This document shows, one piece after another, positions 1 to 12,344 of a stretch of 56,180 nt of DNA. Numbering within the stretch: the stretch's first letter is position 1; each line of letters starts with the position of its first letter. The DNA is from Lysobacterales bacterium (lineage in GTDB: Bacteria; Pseudomonadota; Gammaproteobacteria; Xanthomonadales; SZUA-36). Position numbers and translations under genes: made by a program. The notes under the pieces are model-generated. The model had not been told where the DNA came from. It did no database searches and saw nothing but the letters and a program-made list of their open reading frames with translations. Location: NCBI GenBank assembly GCA_013042915.1, contig JABDPF010000045.1, positions 1-56,180 on the forward strand, given 5' to 3'.

Positions 1-65
1 ACGATTTCTATCGCGCGGTCGACTCCGGCGCAAAAGCCCCTCGGGTTGGCCAACAGGATTTTCAT
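1..65 (-). CDS. ispH: 4-hydroxy-3-methylbut-2-enyl diphosphate reductase IspH (N-terminal fragment)
   Basis: Only the first 21 codons are inside the window; the gene runs off the left edge. The translation begins [20 protein letters not shown], the N-terminus of IspH/LytB, and includes the first Fe-S cluster cysteine in the GFCAG motif. The family catalyses the last step of the MEP isoprenoid pathway, forming IPP and DMAPP with a [4Fe-4S] cluster. Its ATG overlaps the lspA stop codon in an ATGA arrangement, so it is the last visible gene of the ribF-ileS-lspA-ispH operon, which matches the usual proteobacterial order. Confidence 0.88.
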   Translation of the reverse strand, partial: MKILLANPRGFCAGVDRAIEI

Positions 66-603
66 GCGCCGTCCCCCTCCCGCCGCCGGCTCAGCACGAT
101 TGCATCGACCAGCAACAGGATGACGCCACAGGTTATCGCCGAGTCAGCCACGTTGAACGCGGGGTAATGCCAGCCGCCGAAATGTACGTCGATGAAATCC
201 ACCACGTAACCCAGGCGAACCCGGTCGACCACGTTGCCGATGGCGCCGCCCAGAATCAGCGCCAGCCCCAGTGCCGTTGCCCACTCGCGTCGCGGCAGGC
301 GAACCAGCCACACCAACAGCACCACGCTGATGACGCTGGCGAGACTGATGAAAAACCAGCGCTGCCAGCCCCCGGCGTCGGCCAGGAAACTGAACGCGGC
401 GCCGTAGTTGTGCGCCAGCGTGATGTTGAGCCACGAGAAGACTTCCTCGGAGCGATACAGCTGGAGATAGTAGCTGGCCAATTGCTTGGTCTGCCAATCC
501 AGCACGATGACCATGGCGCTGACCAGTAGCCACGCCCAACTGATCGGCGGAAAGTCAAACGGCCGAAGGGGGCGACGGTCAGCGTCTTGCGTCGGTTTTT
601 CGT

Positions 604-607
<4 letters not shown>
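62..607 (-). CDS. lspA: Lipoprotein signal peptidase (signal peptidase II)
   Basis: This 181-residue inner-membrane aspartyl protease cleaves signal peptides of prolipoproteins after Lgt has added the diacylglyceryl group. Four hydrophobic segments are visible. The two catalytic aspartates lie in the conserved NVVDR and FNVADS motifs near the C-terminus. I chose the ATG at 605-607 because it gives the normal family length and overlaps the ileS stop codon (ATGA). A longer open frame upstream runs into ileS and would add an Arg-rich extension with no family counterpart. The stop overlaps the ispH start in the same way, so translation is probably coupled along the operon. Confidence 0.95.
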
Positions 608-3411
<2,804 letters not shown>

Positions 3412-3449
3412 TCTTGCTCGCTTTTGCTTCGCCGCTTGTCGGGGCGTCT

Positions 3450-4400
3450 TCAGTCGACCGGTTTCTTCGTGCGCGCCAGGATCGCCCTGGACGCACGGTC
3501 GTCTCTCTTCATCTGTTCGACCAGCGCGTCCAGGCTGTCGAAACCCGTTTCCTCACGTAACTTTGCCACAAATTGAACGTCAAGGCGCTTACCGTAAATA
3601 TCCTCGTCGAAATCGAAGAAATGAACCTCCAGCAGGGGGTCCCGCCCATCCACCACCGGGCGCCGTCCGAGGTTGCAGACGCTGGGCCGCCAGGACCCGC
3701 CGTCGATGCGCGACCAGGCGGCCAATACGCCGGTCAGCGGGCTGGGTTCGAAGCGTATGCGCAGGTTGGCGGTTGGGTAGCCCAGCTTGCGCCCCAGCGC
3801 CTGGCCGCGCACCACGTGGCCACCCATGCGATAGGGTCGGCCCAGCCGGCGGGCCGCCGCGGCAAAATCCCCGTCTAGCAGGTTCTTTCGCACACCACTG
3901 CTGGAAACCCGCTCACCGTCGATATTGACAGGCGGAACGATGTCTGCTCGAAAACCGAACGCTTCACCCAGCTTCTGCAGGGTATCGGTGTCGCCTTCCT
4001 TGCCACGGCCGAAGCGGAAGTCGTGGCCCACCACGACCGCAGCCGCGTTCATGCCCTCGACCACGACCTGCTGCACGAAGTCCTGGGCGCTCAATGACGC
4101 GAGGGCTGTATCGAAACGCATCATCCAGACGATGTCCACGCCCAGCGAGCGCATCACGGACAGCTTGCGGTATACCGAATGCAGCCTCGGCGGCGCCTGG
4201 TCGGGCCTGAAATAGGCGTCCGGCAGCGGCTCGAACGTCACCACGGCCACTGCCTGACCCGGCTGCGCCAACTCGCGGCAGCGCGTCACCAGGGCCTGGT
4301 GGCCGAGGTGTATGCCGTCAAAGTTTCCGATGGTCACCACCGCGCCCCCGGGAGCGGAGCTTCCGGCGTTTTGGCCCGGCCTGTTTCTGATTACCCGCAT
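3450..4400 (-). CDS. ribF: Bifunctional riboflavin kinase / FAD synthetase
   Basis: A 316-residue cytoplasmic enzyme that phosphorylates riboflavin to FMN and adenylylates FMN to FAD. The N-terminal nucleotidyltransferase domain shows the [11 protein letters not shown] motif at about residues 25-36. The C-terminal riboflavin kinase beta-barrel contains [11 protein letters not shown], a family hallmark. It is the first gene of the minus-strand block with ileS, lspA and ispH, the order also found in E. coli. An extended -10 promoter candidate lies about 30 bases upstream. Confidence 0.95.
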   Translation of the reverse strand: MRVIRNRPGQNAGSSAPGGAVVTIGNFDGIHLGHQALVTRCRELAQPGQAVAVVTFEPLPDAYFRPDQAPPRLHSVYRKLSVMRSLGVDIVWMMRFDTALASLSAQDFVQQVVVEGMNAAAVVVGHDFRFGRGKEGDTDTLQKLGEAFGFRADIVPPVNIDGERVSSSGVRKNLLDGDFAAAARRLGRPYRMGGHVVRGQALGRKLGYPTANLRIRFEPSPLTGVLAAWSRIDGGSWRPSVCNLGRRPVVDGRDPLLEVHFFDFDEDIYGKRLDVQFVAKLREETGFDSLDALVEQMKRDDRASRAILARTKKPVD

Positions 4401-4431
4401 GGTCCGATACGGCTGCTACAAAAAGCGTACG

Positions 4432-4440
4432 AGTATACCA
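4432..4440 (-). promoter_or_regulatory. Candidate extended -10 promoter for ribF-ileS-lspA-ispH
   Basis: On the minus strand this reads TGGTATACT, an extended -10 element (TGn then TATACT) placed 31 bases before the ribF start. No good -35 hexamer is seen at 16-18 bases, which is tolerated when the TGn extension is present. The call is inferred from sequence only. Confidence 0.4.
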
Positions 4441-4485
4441 GCTGAAGGGTCGTGACCGGACTTCGATACCGGGATCGATCAGGGT

Positions 4486-6045
4486 TCAGCTGGAGCCTTT
4501 TGACACGTGCCGCGAGCGCAACCCGCCGGCCAGCAGGGTGGCGCCGTAGACCAGGGCGCCGAATCCGATCAACAGCACGAGGTGCGTCGCGCGCTGCGCA
4601 GCCGAAGCCTGCACCCATCCCTGCAAATCGCCGTATTGCCAGGCCAGTGCCGCAGCCATCGCCGCGCAGGCCAGGACCACCGCCATCCAGACCCGTCCCC
4701 AGCCGGGTTCAGGGGTGTATACGCCCTGTTTACGCAGCACGCGGTACAGCAGGCCGGCGTTGAGGTAAGCGGCCGCCGAACTGGCCAGCGCCAGGCCGGT
4801 GTGGGGACCGGAAAAACCGATCGCCAGCAGTGCGCCGACAAACAGCAGATTCAAGCCCATGTTCGACACCATCGCGGTGATCGCAATCTTGACCGGGGTT
4901 TTCGTGTCCTGTCGCGCATAAAAACCGGGCGCCAGCACCTTGACCGCGATAAAGGCGGGCAAACCGGCCGCGTACGCGACCAGGCTCATGGCCGACATCT
5001 GGACATCGCTGACCTCGAAGGCCTGGTATTGGAACAGGGTGACCAGGATCGGTTGCGACAGGGCCGCCAGCCCCAGCGCCGCGGGCAAGGTGATGATGAC
5101 CGCCAGCCGGAGCGCCCAGTCGAGCGTATGGGAAAACGCCTCGGGGTTTTTGCTGGCGAATTTTCTTGACAGGTTGGGCAGGATCACCGTGGACAGCGCA
5201 ACACCGAACACGCCCAGCGGAAACTCCATCAGGCGATCGGAATAGTAAAGCCACGACACGCTGCCGCTGACCAGGAACGTCGCAATCACCAGGTCCAGTA
5301 ACAGGTTGATCTGGGCCACGGACGAACCGATCAGCGTGGGGATCATCAACCTCAGGATCTTGCGCACGCCCGAATGACGCCAGCCCCAGCGCGGCCGGGG
5401 CAACACGCCCAGCCGGAGCAAGGCGGGCACCTGCACCAGCAGCTGGGCGAAACCGGCGATCAGGACGCCCCAGGCCAATGCCTTTACCGGTACTTCCAGG
5501 CGGGCGGACAGCAGCACGGCACAGAGGATCAGCGAGACATTCAGCAGTGCAGGCGTCAGGGCCGGCACGAGGAAGCGGTCGAACGTGTTCAGGATGCCGC
5601 CGGCCAGCGCCGTCAGCGAGATCAGCAAAATGTACGGAAACGTGATCCGCAGCATATCGGCAGCGAGATCGAATTCAGGTCTTCCCTCGATCATCCAGCC
5701 GGGCGCGAACACCGCCAGCACCGCCGGTGCCGCCAGGACACCGATCGACGTGATGACCAGCAAAACGCCCAGCAGGGTTCCGCTGACGTGGTCCACCAGG
5801 TCGCGCAACGCGGCCCGGTCGCCACTTGCGCGAACCTCCGAGAGCACCGGCACGAACGCCAGCGAGAACGAACCCTCGGCAAACAGCCGCCGCATGAAGT
5901 TGGGAATCTTGAACGCCAGGAAAAAAGCATCGGTGGCCGCGCTGGCGCCGAAATAGCGCGCGAACACCATGTCGCGCACAAAGCCCAATATGCGCGAGAC
6001 GATGGTCGCAACCCCGACCTTGGCCGTGGATTTCAGCAACTGCAT
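4486..6045 (-). CDS. murJ: Lipid II flippase MurJ (MviN family)
   Basis: A 519-residue polytopic inner-membrane protein of the MOP superfamily that flips lipid II to the periplasm. The N-terminus MQLLKSTAKVGVATIVSRIL followed by LGFVRD is the typical MurJ start. About 14 hydrophobic helices follow, with conserved arginines in RILGFVRD and in the MRRLFAEGSFS region. I use the ATG at 6043-6045, preceded by AGCGGA about 9 bases upstream; a TTG three codons earlier is possible but weaker. It is divergent from rpsT across a gap of about 90 bases. Confidence 0.93.
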   Translation of the reverse strand: MQLLKSTAKVGVATIVSRILGFVRDMVFARYFGASAATDAFFLAFKIPNFMRRLFAEGSFSLAFVPVLSEVRASGDRAALRDLVDHVSGTLLGVLLVITSIGVLAAPAVLAVFAPGWMIEGRPEFDLAADMLRITFPYILLISLTALAGGILNTFDRFLVPALTPALLNVSLILCAVLLSARLEVPVKALAWGVLIAGFAQLLVQVPALLRLGVLPRPRWGWRHSGVRKILRLMIPTLIGSSVAQINLLLDLVIATFLVSGSVSWLYYSDRLMEFPLGVFGVALSTVILPNLSRKFASKNPEAFSHTLDWALRLAVIITLPAALGLAALSQPILVTLFQYQAFEVSDVQMSAMSLVAYAAGLPAFIAVKVLAPGFYARQDTKTPVKIAITAMVSNMGLNLLFVGALLAIGFSGPHTGLALASSAAAYLNAGLLYRVLRKQGVYTPEPGWGRVWMAVVLACAAMAAALAWQYGDLQGWVQASAAQRATHLVLLIGFGALVYGATLLAGGLRSRHVSKGSS

Positions 6046-6062
6046 GAGACGCAATCCGCTGG

Positions 6063-6091
6063 TTGACGAAGGTCGTCAAAAGGTTGAAAAT
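6063..6091 (+). promoter_or_regulatory. Candidate sigma70 promoter of rpsT
   Basis: TTGACG (6063-6068) is followed after 17 bases by GAAAAT (6086-6091), a good -35 and a fair -10, about 45 bases before the rpsT start. It lies in the short murJ-rpsT divergent region. Confidence 0.4.
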
Positions 6092-6134
6092 AGGCGGCTA
6101 ATTTTTGATTACTTATTATTTTTGGAGACATACC

Positions 6135-6395
6135 TTGGCCAACAGTCTATCAGCTCGTAAAAGAGCCCGTCAGTCAGAGCGCAACCGACGCCAAAACGCC
6201 AGCCAGCGCTCACACGTCCGCACCGCGATCAAGCAGGTCCAGCGGGCGATCGACGCCGGCGACAAGGCTGCAGCGGAGGCCGCCTTCAAGGCCGCCGTTC
6301 CGGCTATCGACCGCTCCGTGGTGAAAGGCATTATGCCCAAGAACACGGCGGCTCGGCAGAAGTCACGCCTGAACGACCACATCCGCAACATGTAA
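6135..6395 (+). CDS. rpsT: 30S ribosomal protein S20
   Basis: An 86-residue basic protein that binds the 5' domain of 16S rRNA early in 30S assembly. The sequence ANSLSARKRARQSERNRR and the C-terminal PKNTAARQKSRL are S20 hallmarks. The start is the TTG at 6135-6137, preceded by GGAG (6124-6127) at a spacing of 7. In-frame ATA and ATT codons upstream are not credible starts. E. coli rpsT also uses UUG and is autoregulated through its weak start. A strong hairpin terminator follows. Confidence 0.95.
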   Translation: MANSLSARKRARQSERNRRQNASQRSHVRTAIKQVQRAIDAGDKAAAEAAFKAAVPAIDRSVVKGIMPKNTAARQKSRLNDHIRNM

Positions 6396-6433
6396 TTTTT
6401 TCGGGTCGCCAGCCATGCTGGCACACTGATATG

Positions 6434-6463
6434 AAAAAGCCCCGTCGAAAACGGGGCTTTTTT
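6434..6463 (+). terminator. Rho-independent terminator after rpsT, probably bidirectional
   Basis: A perfect 12-bp stem (6434-6445 with 6451-6462) closes a 5-base CGAAA loop. The core is GCCCCGT/ACGGGGC, flanked by A-run and T-run. The A-tract on one side and T-tract on the other let it work for rpsT on the plus strand and for convergent obgE on the minus strand. Confidence 0.9.
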
Positions 6464-6478
6464 ATTGCATTTCAGAAT

Positions 6479-7534
6479 TCACTCGTGGCTTTCGGCGAGG
6501 GCGGCGGCCTGCCTCTCGTCCTCGACCATTTCCTGCAAGGCGTCCGATACCTCCTGCATCAAGGCGTCCGTGCCACTGCGGGCCACCGATGAAATCAGCT
6601 TCCATTGCGCTTGCCATCCCAGGGCGCTGACCGCCGCCTCGGCCTTTTCACTCGCCTCCTGCGGCGTCAGCAGGTCCGCCTTCGTGAACACCAGCCACCG
6701 GGGCATCTGCATGAGGCTGGGGTCGAATTTTTCCATTTCCTGCTCGAGTTGCCGAACCTGCGCCACCGGGTCCACGTCCAGCGCCAGCGGCGCCAGGTCG
6801 ACCAGGTGGAGCAACAGGCGGGTGCGCTGCAAATGCTTGAGAAACTGGATGCCGAGACCCGTGCCTTCCGCCGCGCCCTCTATCAGGCCGGGGATGTCGG
6901 CGATCACGAAGCTTCGTTCGACGTCGATACGGACAACGCCCAGGTTCGGATAGAGCGTGGTGAAAGGATAGTCGGCCACTTTTGGCCGGGCTGCCGATAC
7001 GGCCGAGATCAAGGTGGATTTCCCTGCGTTGGGAAACCCCAGCAGGCCCACATCGGCCAGCACTTTGAGTTCGAGTTCCAGCTGTCTCTGCTCGCCTTTT
7101 TCAGCCGGCACCGTTTGTCTCGGAGCGCGGTTGGTCGAGCTTTTGAAGTGCACGTTACCCAACCCGCCCTTGCCGCCGCGGGCTACCAGTATGCGCTGGG
7201 CCTGCTCGGTGACCTCGCCCAGCACATCACCGGTCTCCTCGTCCTTGATGATCGTGCCCAGCGGCACACGGATCGTGATGTCTTCGCCGCCTCGGCCGGT
7301 CATGTTGCGGCCAGAGCCGCCCTGCCCGTTTTGCGCGCGGTATTTCCGCTTGTGGCGGAAATCGACCAGGGTATTCAGTCCGGAGTCGCCCTGAAGGAAC
7401 ACGCTGCCGCCGCGCCCGCCGTCACCGCCGTCCGGGCCGCCGAAGGGTACGTACTTTTCACGCCGGAACGAGGCGGAGCCGTTTCCGCCGTTGCCGGCGG
7501 CGACGTGAATACTGGCTTCGTCAACAAATTTCAT
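6479..7534 (-). CDS. obgE: Obg-family GTPase ObgE/CgtA
   Basis: A 351-residue ribosome-associated GTPase involved in 50S assembly and stress control. The glycine-rich Obg fold fills the first ~160 residues ([29 protein letters not shown]). The G domain follows with P-loop [10 protein letters not shown]3 DIPGLIEGA and G4 TKAD. The C-terminus is short, with no extra domain beyond an acidic tail. In many proteobacteria obg follows rplU-rpmA, but those genes are not adjacent here; obgE is convergent with rpsT and stands alone. Confidence 0.96.
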   Translation of the reverse strand: MKFVDEASIHVAAGNGGNGSASFRREKYVPFGGPDGGDGGRGGSVFLQGDSGLNTLVDFRHKRKYRAQNGQGGSGRNMTGRGGEDITIRVPLGTIIKDEETGDVLGEVTEQAQRILVARGGKGGLGNVHFKSSTNRAPRQTVPAEKGEQRQLELELKVLADVGLLGFPNAGKSTLISAVSAARPKVADYPFTTLYPNLGVVRIDVERSFVIADIPGLIEGAAEGTGLGIQFLKHLQRTRLLLHLVDLAPLALDVDPVAQVRQLEQEMEKFDPSLMQMPRWLVFTKADLLTPQEASEKAEAAVSALGWQAQWKLISSVARSGTDALMQEVSDALQEMVEDERQAAALAESHE

Positions 7535-7680
7535 GCCGCCATTTTACCCCCTTAATAGACGTGCGCGTCGTTTCGGGAACGAGTCTCCTTTGAACTCGGT
7601 GGCGACGCCTGGACCACCTCACCGTTGGGCGGTCAAATCGAGTCAGAATCACAGGACTTCGGGCTCCAGGCCGAGAATGC

Positions 7681-7767
7681 GTACACCCCCTCCCCGGGTA
7701 TTTGGGTGTCTGGAACGCCCGAATAGCGCACAGGGACGTCTTGAGGGTGCCCGGGGAGGGGGTGTAC
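7681..7767. repeat. Perfect 18-bp inverted repeat with 51-base spacer
   Basis: The left arm 7681-7698 begins GTACACCCCCTCCCC and the right arm 7750-7767 is its exact reverse complement. The spacer (7699-7749) is not coding. It lies in the 280-base gap between obgE and the 4-hydroxyphenylpyruvate dioxygenase gene. There is no T-tract, so it is not a simple terminator. Its size and symmetry resemble a short palindromic mobile or REP-like element. No copy number can be judged from one window. Confidence 0.7.
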
Positions 7768-7814
7768 GTGTTCACGGCCGGGTTGAAAGCACACTGCTTC
7801 TCGCAGCATTGAAT

Positions 7815-8888
7815 TCAACCCATATCCACGCCGCGTCGGATCTGGTCTCGTTCGATGGATTCGAACAGGGCCTGGAAATTACCCTCGCCGAATCCCTCGT
7901 CTTTCTTGCGCTGGATGAATTCGAAGAACACCGGTCCAATCACGGTCTCGGAGAAGATCTGCAACAGTAGGCGCGGGTCGCCCTCCTCCGTGGAACCGTC
8001 CAGCAGGATACCGCGGGCCTTCAGTTTGTCGACCGGCTCGCCGTGGCCCGGCAGCCGCTCTTCCAGCATCTCGTAGTAGGTGTCGGGAGGCGGTGTCATG
8101 AACGGCACGCCCCGATCCTTCAACCGGTCCCAGCAGGCAATGAGGTCGTCGCAGATCAGGGCGATGTGCTGGATGCCCTCACCGTTGTACTGCATCAGGA
8201 ACTCTTCGATCTGGCCGGTGCCCTGGGAGGCCTCTTCGTTCAGCGGGATACGGATCTTGCCGTCGGGCGCCGTCATCGCCTTGGAAGTCAGCCCGGTGTA
8301 TTCACCCTTGATGTCGAAATAGCGGATCTCGCGGAAGTTGAACAGCCGCTCGTAAAAATCGGCCCAGAACGCCATGCGCCCGCGATAGACATTGTGCGTG
8401 AGATGATCGATGTGCGTGAACCCGCAGCCTTCCGGGCGGCGCTCGACGCCCTCCAGCCAGTTGAAATCGATGTCGTAGATGCTTTCACCGTCTTCGAAGC
8501 GGTCGATCAAGTAAAGGGGCGCACCGCCGATGCCCTTGATCGCAGGAAGACGCAGTTCCATCGGCCCGGTGGGAATCTCGATGGGCTGGGCACCTTTTTC
8601 CAGCGCCAGTTCGTAGGCCTTGTGAGAATCAGCCACTCTGAACGCCATGCCGCAGGCGCTGGGGCCGTGCTCCTCGGCGAAATACGCAGCGTAGCTGTTC
8701 GGCTCGCGGTTGACGATGAAGTTGATGCCGCCCTGGCGATAGAGACTGACGTCTTTTGACCGGTGTCGTGCGACTTCCTTGAAACCCAGCGTCTCAAACA
8801 CGGGCTCGAGCACGCCCGGCTCGGGGGAGGCGAACTCGACGAACTCGAAGCCGTCGAGGCCCATGGGATTTTCGAACAGATCATTCAT
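7815..8888 (-). CDS. hppD: 4-hydroxyphenylpyruvate dioxygenase
   Basis: A 357-residue Fe(II)-dependent dioxygenase that turns 4-hydroxyphenylpyruvate into homogentisate in tyrosine degradation. Its two vicinal-oxygen-chelate halves are both visible. The iron ligands line up with those of the Pseudomonas enzyme, shifted by one: His162 (IDHLTHN), His241 (GIQHIAL) and Glu323 ([10 protein letters not shown]). The ATG at 8886-8888 is preceded by GGAGAGAAAA; a TTG four codons upstream is less likely. It follows the tyrosine phenol-lyase gene by 55 bases on the same strand, suggesting one transcript. No homogentisate dioxygenase is in the window. Confidence 0.95.
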   Translation of the reverse strand: MNDLFENPMGLDGFEFVEFASPEPGVLEPVFETLGFKEVARHRSKDVSLYRQGGINFIVNREPNSYAAYFAEEHGPSACGMAFRVADSHKAYELALEKGAQPIEIPTGPMELRLPAIKGIGGAPLYLIDRFEDGESIYDIDFNWLEGVERRPEGCGFTHIDHLTHNVYRGRMAFWADFYERLFNFREIRYFDIKGEYTGLTSKAMTAPDGKIRIPLNEEASQGTGQIEEFLMQYNGEGIQHIALICDDLIACWDRLKDRGVPFMTPPPDTYYEMLEERLPGHGEPVDKLKARGILLDGSTEEGDPRLLLQIFSETVIGPVFFEFIQRKKDEGFGEGNFQALFESIERDQIRRGVDMG

Positions 8889-8943
8889 TTTTCTCTCCAA
8901 ATCTCAATCGCAGGAAGGCAAAGGCGACTGCGGCGATGCAGTG

Positions 8944-10416
<1,473 letters not shown>

Positions 10417-10418
10417 TC

Positions 10419-10445
10419 AATAAGCGTATATTTAAAACACTTATT
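10419..10445. promoter_or_regulatory. Inverted repeat in the tpl / lrp-like divergent region, candidate operator
   Basis: AATAAG (10419-10424) and CTTATT (10440-10445) form an inverted repeat around an AT-rich centre, in the 144-base gap between tpl and the Lrp-family gene. AT-rich imperfect palindromes of this size are typical Lrp/AsnC-family sites. The position, 32 bases before the regulator start and 87 before the tpl start, suits control of both promoters. Binding is inferred, not shown. Confidence 0.4.
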
Positions 10446-10476
10446 CCACTTTTATTATTTTTCTGGAACAACTGTT

Positions 10477-10950
10477 ATGCGCAAATGGACATCTTCGGAG
10501 CGTCGCCTGCTCGACGCCATGCAAAACGACACGACCTTGAGCCAGGTTGACCTGGCCGACCTGTCCGGCAAGTCCCGCACCTCGGTGTGGCGCTGGATTC
10601 GGGAAATCGAGGAAGCCGGCGTGGTGGACCGCAAGGTCGCCCTGCTGGACCCGGCAGCGGTCGGCTTGCAGATTCACGTGCTGCTCTCGGTGAGCATGAA
10701 CGAGCACTCCGCCAAAAACCGCAAGGCTTTCGAAGACCACGTCATGAATCTGCCCGACGTGATGGAGTGCTACTCGGTCTCGGGCGACCGGGATTACGTG
10801 TTGCTGATCATTTCCCGTGACATGGACTCGTACAACCAGTTTCTGAACAGCATGATCCTCGATCACCCCAGCGTCCACAGCGCCAGTTCCAGCTTTGCCT
10901 TGCGCCGCGTCAAGTACACGACGGCGCTGCCCCTGCAGGAGTCAAAATGA
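10477..10950 (+). CDS. Lrp/AsnC-family transcriptional regulator
   Basis: A 157-residue regulator with an N-terminal winged helix-turn-helix (about residues 8-50, including TLSQVDLADLSGKSRTSVWR) and a C-terminal RAM/ACT-like ligand-binding domain. The motif MECYSVSGDRDYVLLI is the usual effector-domain core. Members form octamers that sense amino acids. Its stop overlaps the ATG of the downstream tryptophanase by four bases, and tpl is transcribed divergently. The context predicts that it senses tyrosine or tryptophan and controls both lyases; that is inference. Confidence 0.92.
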   Translation: MRKWTSSERRLLDAMQNDTTLSQVDLADLSGKSRTSVWRWIREIEEAGVVDRKVALLDPAAVGLQIHVLLSVSMNEHSAKNRKAFEDHVMNLPDVMECYSVSGDRDYVLLIISRDMDSYNQFLNSMILDHPSVHSASSSFALRRVKYTTALPLQESK

Positions 10951-12326
10951 ACACCCCCTTCAAGACCATCATCGAACCGTTCCGCATCAAGTCCGTTGAG
11001 CCCATTCGAATGACCACGCGCGAAGAGCGCGAACAACTGATCCGAGACGCCTGGCACAACCTGTTCACCCTGCATTCCGACGATGTCCTGGTCGACCTGC
11101 TGACCGATTCTGGGACCGCCAGCATGAGCGCCCGGCAATGGGGCGCCATCATGGAGGGGGACGAGTCCTACGCGGGCAGCCCGTCCTTTTACCGTTTCAA
11201 GAGCGCGGTCGAGCGCCTGATGCCGTTCAAATACCTGATCCCGACGCACCAGGGGCGGGCGGCGGAAAGCATCCTGTTCACGGTGGTGGCCAAACCCCAC
11301 CACGTCATACCCAATAACACGCACTTCGACACGACGCGCGCCAATGTCGAGTCCCAGGGGGCAACCGCCGTAGACCTGGTCATCCAAGAGGGCCGCGACC
11401 CGACCTCGGAGCATCCGTTCAAGGGCAACATGGACATCGCCAAACTCGAGCGCTTCATCGACGAGCACGGCGTCGACAACATTCCGCTGTGCATGCTGAC
11501 CGTGACCAACAACTCGGGCGGCGGCCAGCCCGTCTCGATGGAGAATATCCGCGCCACGCGCGAGGTCTGCGACCGCCACGGCATACCGCTTTTTATCGAC
11601 GCCTGCCGCTTTGCCGAAAACGCCTGGTTCATTAAGCAACGCGAAGAGGGCTACGCGGAAACTCCGGTCATCGACATCATTCGCGAAATGTTCTCCCACG
11701 CGGACGGCTGCACAATGAGCGCCAAGAAGGACGGCCTCACCAATATCGGCGGCTGGCTGGCGATGAACATCGAGGACTGGGCGGTGGACTGCCGTAACCG
11801 CCTGATCCTCACGGAGGGCTTCTCGACCTACGGCGGGCTGTCGGGGCGCGACCTCGAAGCAATTGCCGTGGGCCTGGAGGAAGTCGTGGAGGAAGACTAC
11901 CTGCGCTACCGGATCGCCTCCACGGAGTACGTGGCGCGCCACATCGAGGCCGTCGGCGTACCGATCATGAAGCCCGCCGGGGGTCATGCGGTTTACATCG
12001 ACGCGCGGCGTTTTCTGCCGCACATACCGCCGCTCCAATACCCCGGGCAATCCCTGGCCGTCGAGTTGTACAAGGCCGGCGGCATCCGCGGCTGCGAAAT
12101 CGGCACCGCGATGTTCGGACTGCACCCGGACGGCTCAGAGCAACCCGCCCACATGGACCTGGTGCGCTTGGCGATTCCTCGCCGCATGTATACCCAGGCC
12201 CACATGGACTACGTTGTGGAAGTGGTGGCTCATGTCTTTGAAAACCGCGAAAAGTTGCGCGGCATGAAGTTCGTGCGCCAGCCGAGGGCCCTGCGTCACT
12301 TCACCGGCCGTTTCGATTACGTATGA
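10947..12326 (+). CDS. tnaA: Tryptophanase (tryptophan indole-lyase)
   Basis: A 459-residue PLP-dependent beta-eliminating lyase that splits tryptophan into indole, pyruvate and ammonia. It is clearly paralogous to the TPL at 8944-10332. Its diagnostic residues are of the tryptophanase type: Asp128 in HFDTTR (E. coli Asp137), Ile385 in CEIG (E. coli Ile396, where TPL has Arg) and His451 in LRHFT (E. coli His463). The PLP lysine is in SAKKD at 260-261. It overlaps the Lrp-family gene by four bases (ATGA). No tnaC leader peptide or TnaB permease is seen, so regulation must differ from E. coli. Some residues diverge from E. coli (for example TTRANV for TTQGHS), so a related substrate cannot be excluded. 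Confidence 0.85.
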   Translation: MNTPFKTIIEPFRIKSVEPIRMTTREEREQLIRDAWHNLFTLHSDDVLVDLLTDSGTASMSARQWGAIMEGDESYAGSPSFYRFKSAVERLMPFKYLIPTHQGRAAESILFTVVAKPHHVIPNNTHFDTTRANVESQGATAVDLVIQEGRDPTSEHPFKGNMDIAKLERFIDEHGVDNIPLCMLTVTNNSGGGQPVSMENIRATREVCDRHGIPLFIDACRFAENAWFIKQREEGYAETPVIDIIREMFSHADGCTMSAKKDGLTNIGGWLAMNIEDWAVDCRNRLILTEGFSTYGGLSGRDLEAIAVGLEEVVEEDYLRYRIASTEYVARHIEAVGVPIMKPAGGHAVYIDARRFLPHIPPLQYPGQSLAVELYKAGGIRGCEIGTAMFGLHPDGSEQPAHMDLVRLAIPRRMYTQAHMDYVVEVVAHVFENREKLRGMKFVRQPRALRHFTGRFDYV

Positions 12327-12344
12327 GCGGGTTAGAATAGGCCG

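Noticed and set aside
10863-12125. A 420-codon minus-strand frame opposite tnaA
   Set aside because: Antisense shadow; the plus-strand frame has full PLP-enzyme homology.
12335-12340. TAGAAT just before the ABC1-kinase gene as a promoter
   Set aside because: It would place the transcript start inside the coding region, and no -35 is visible; read-through from tnaA is simpler.
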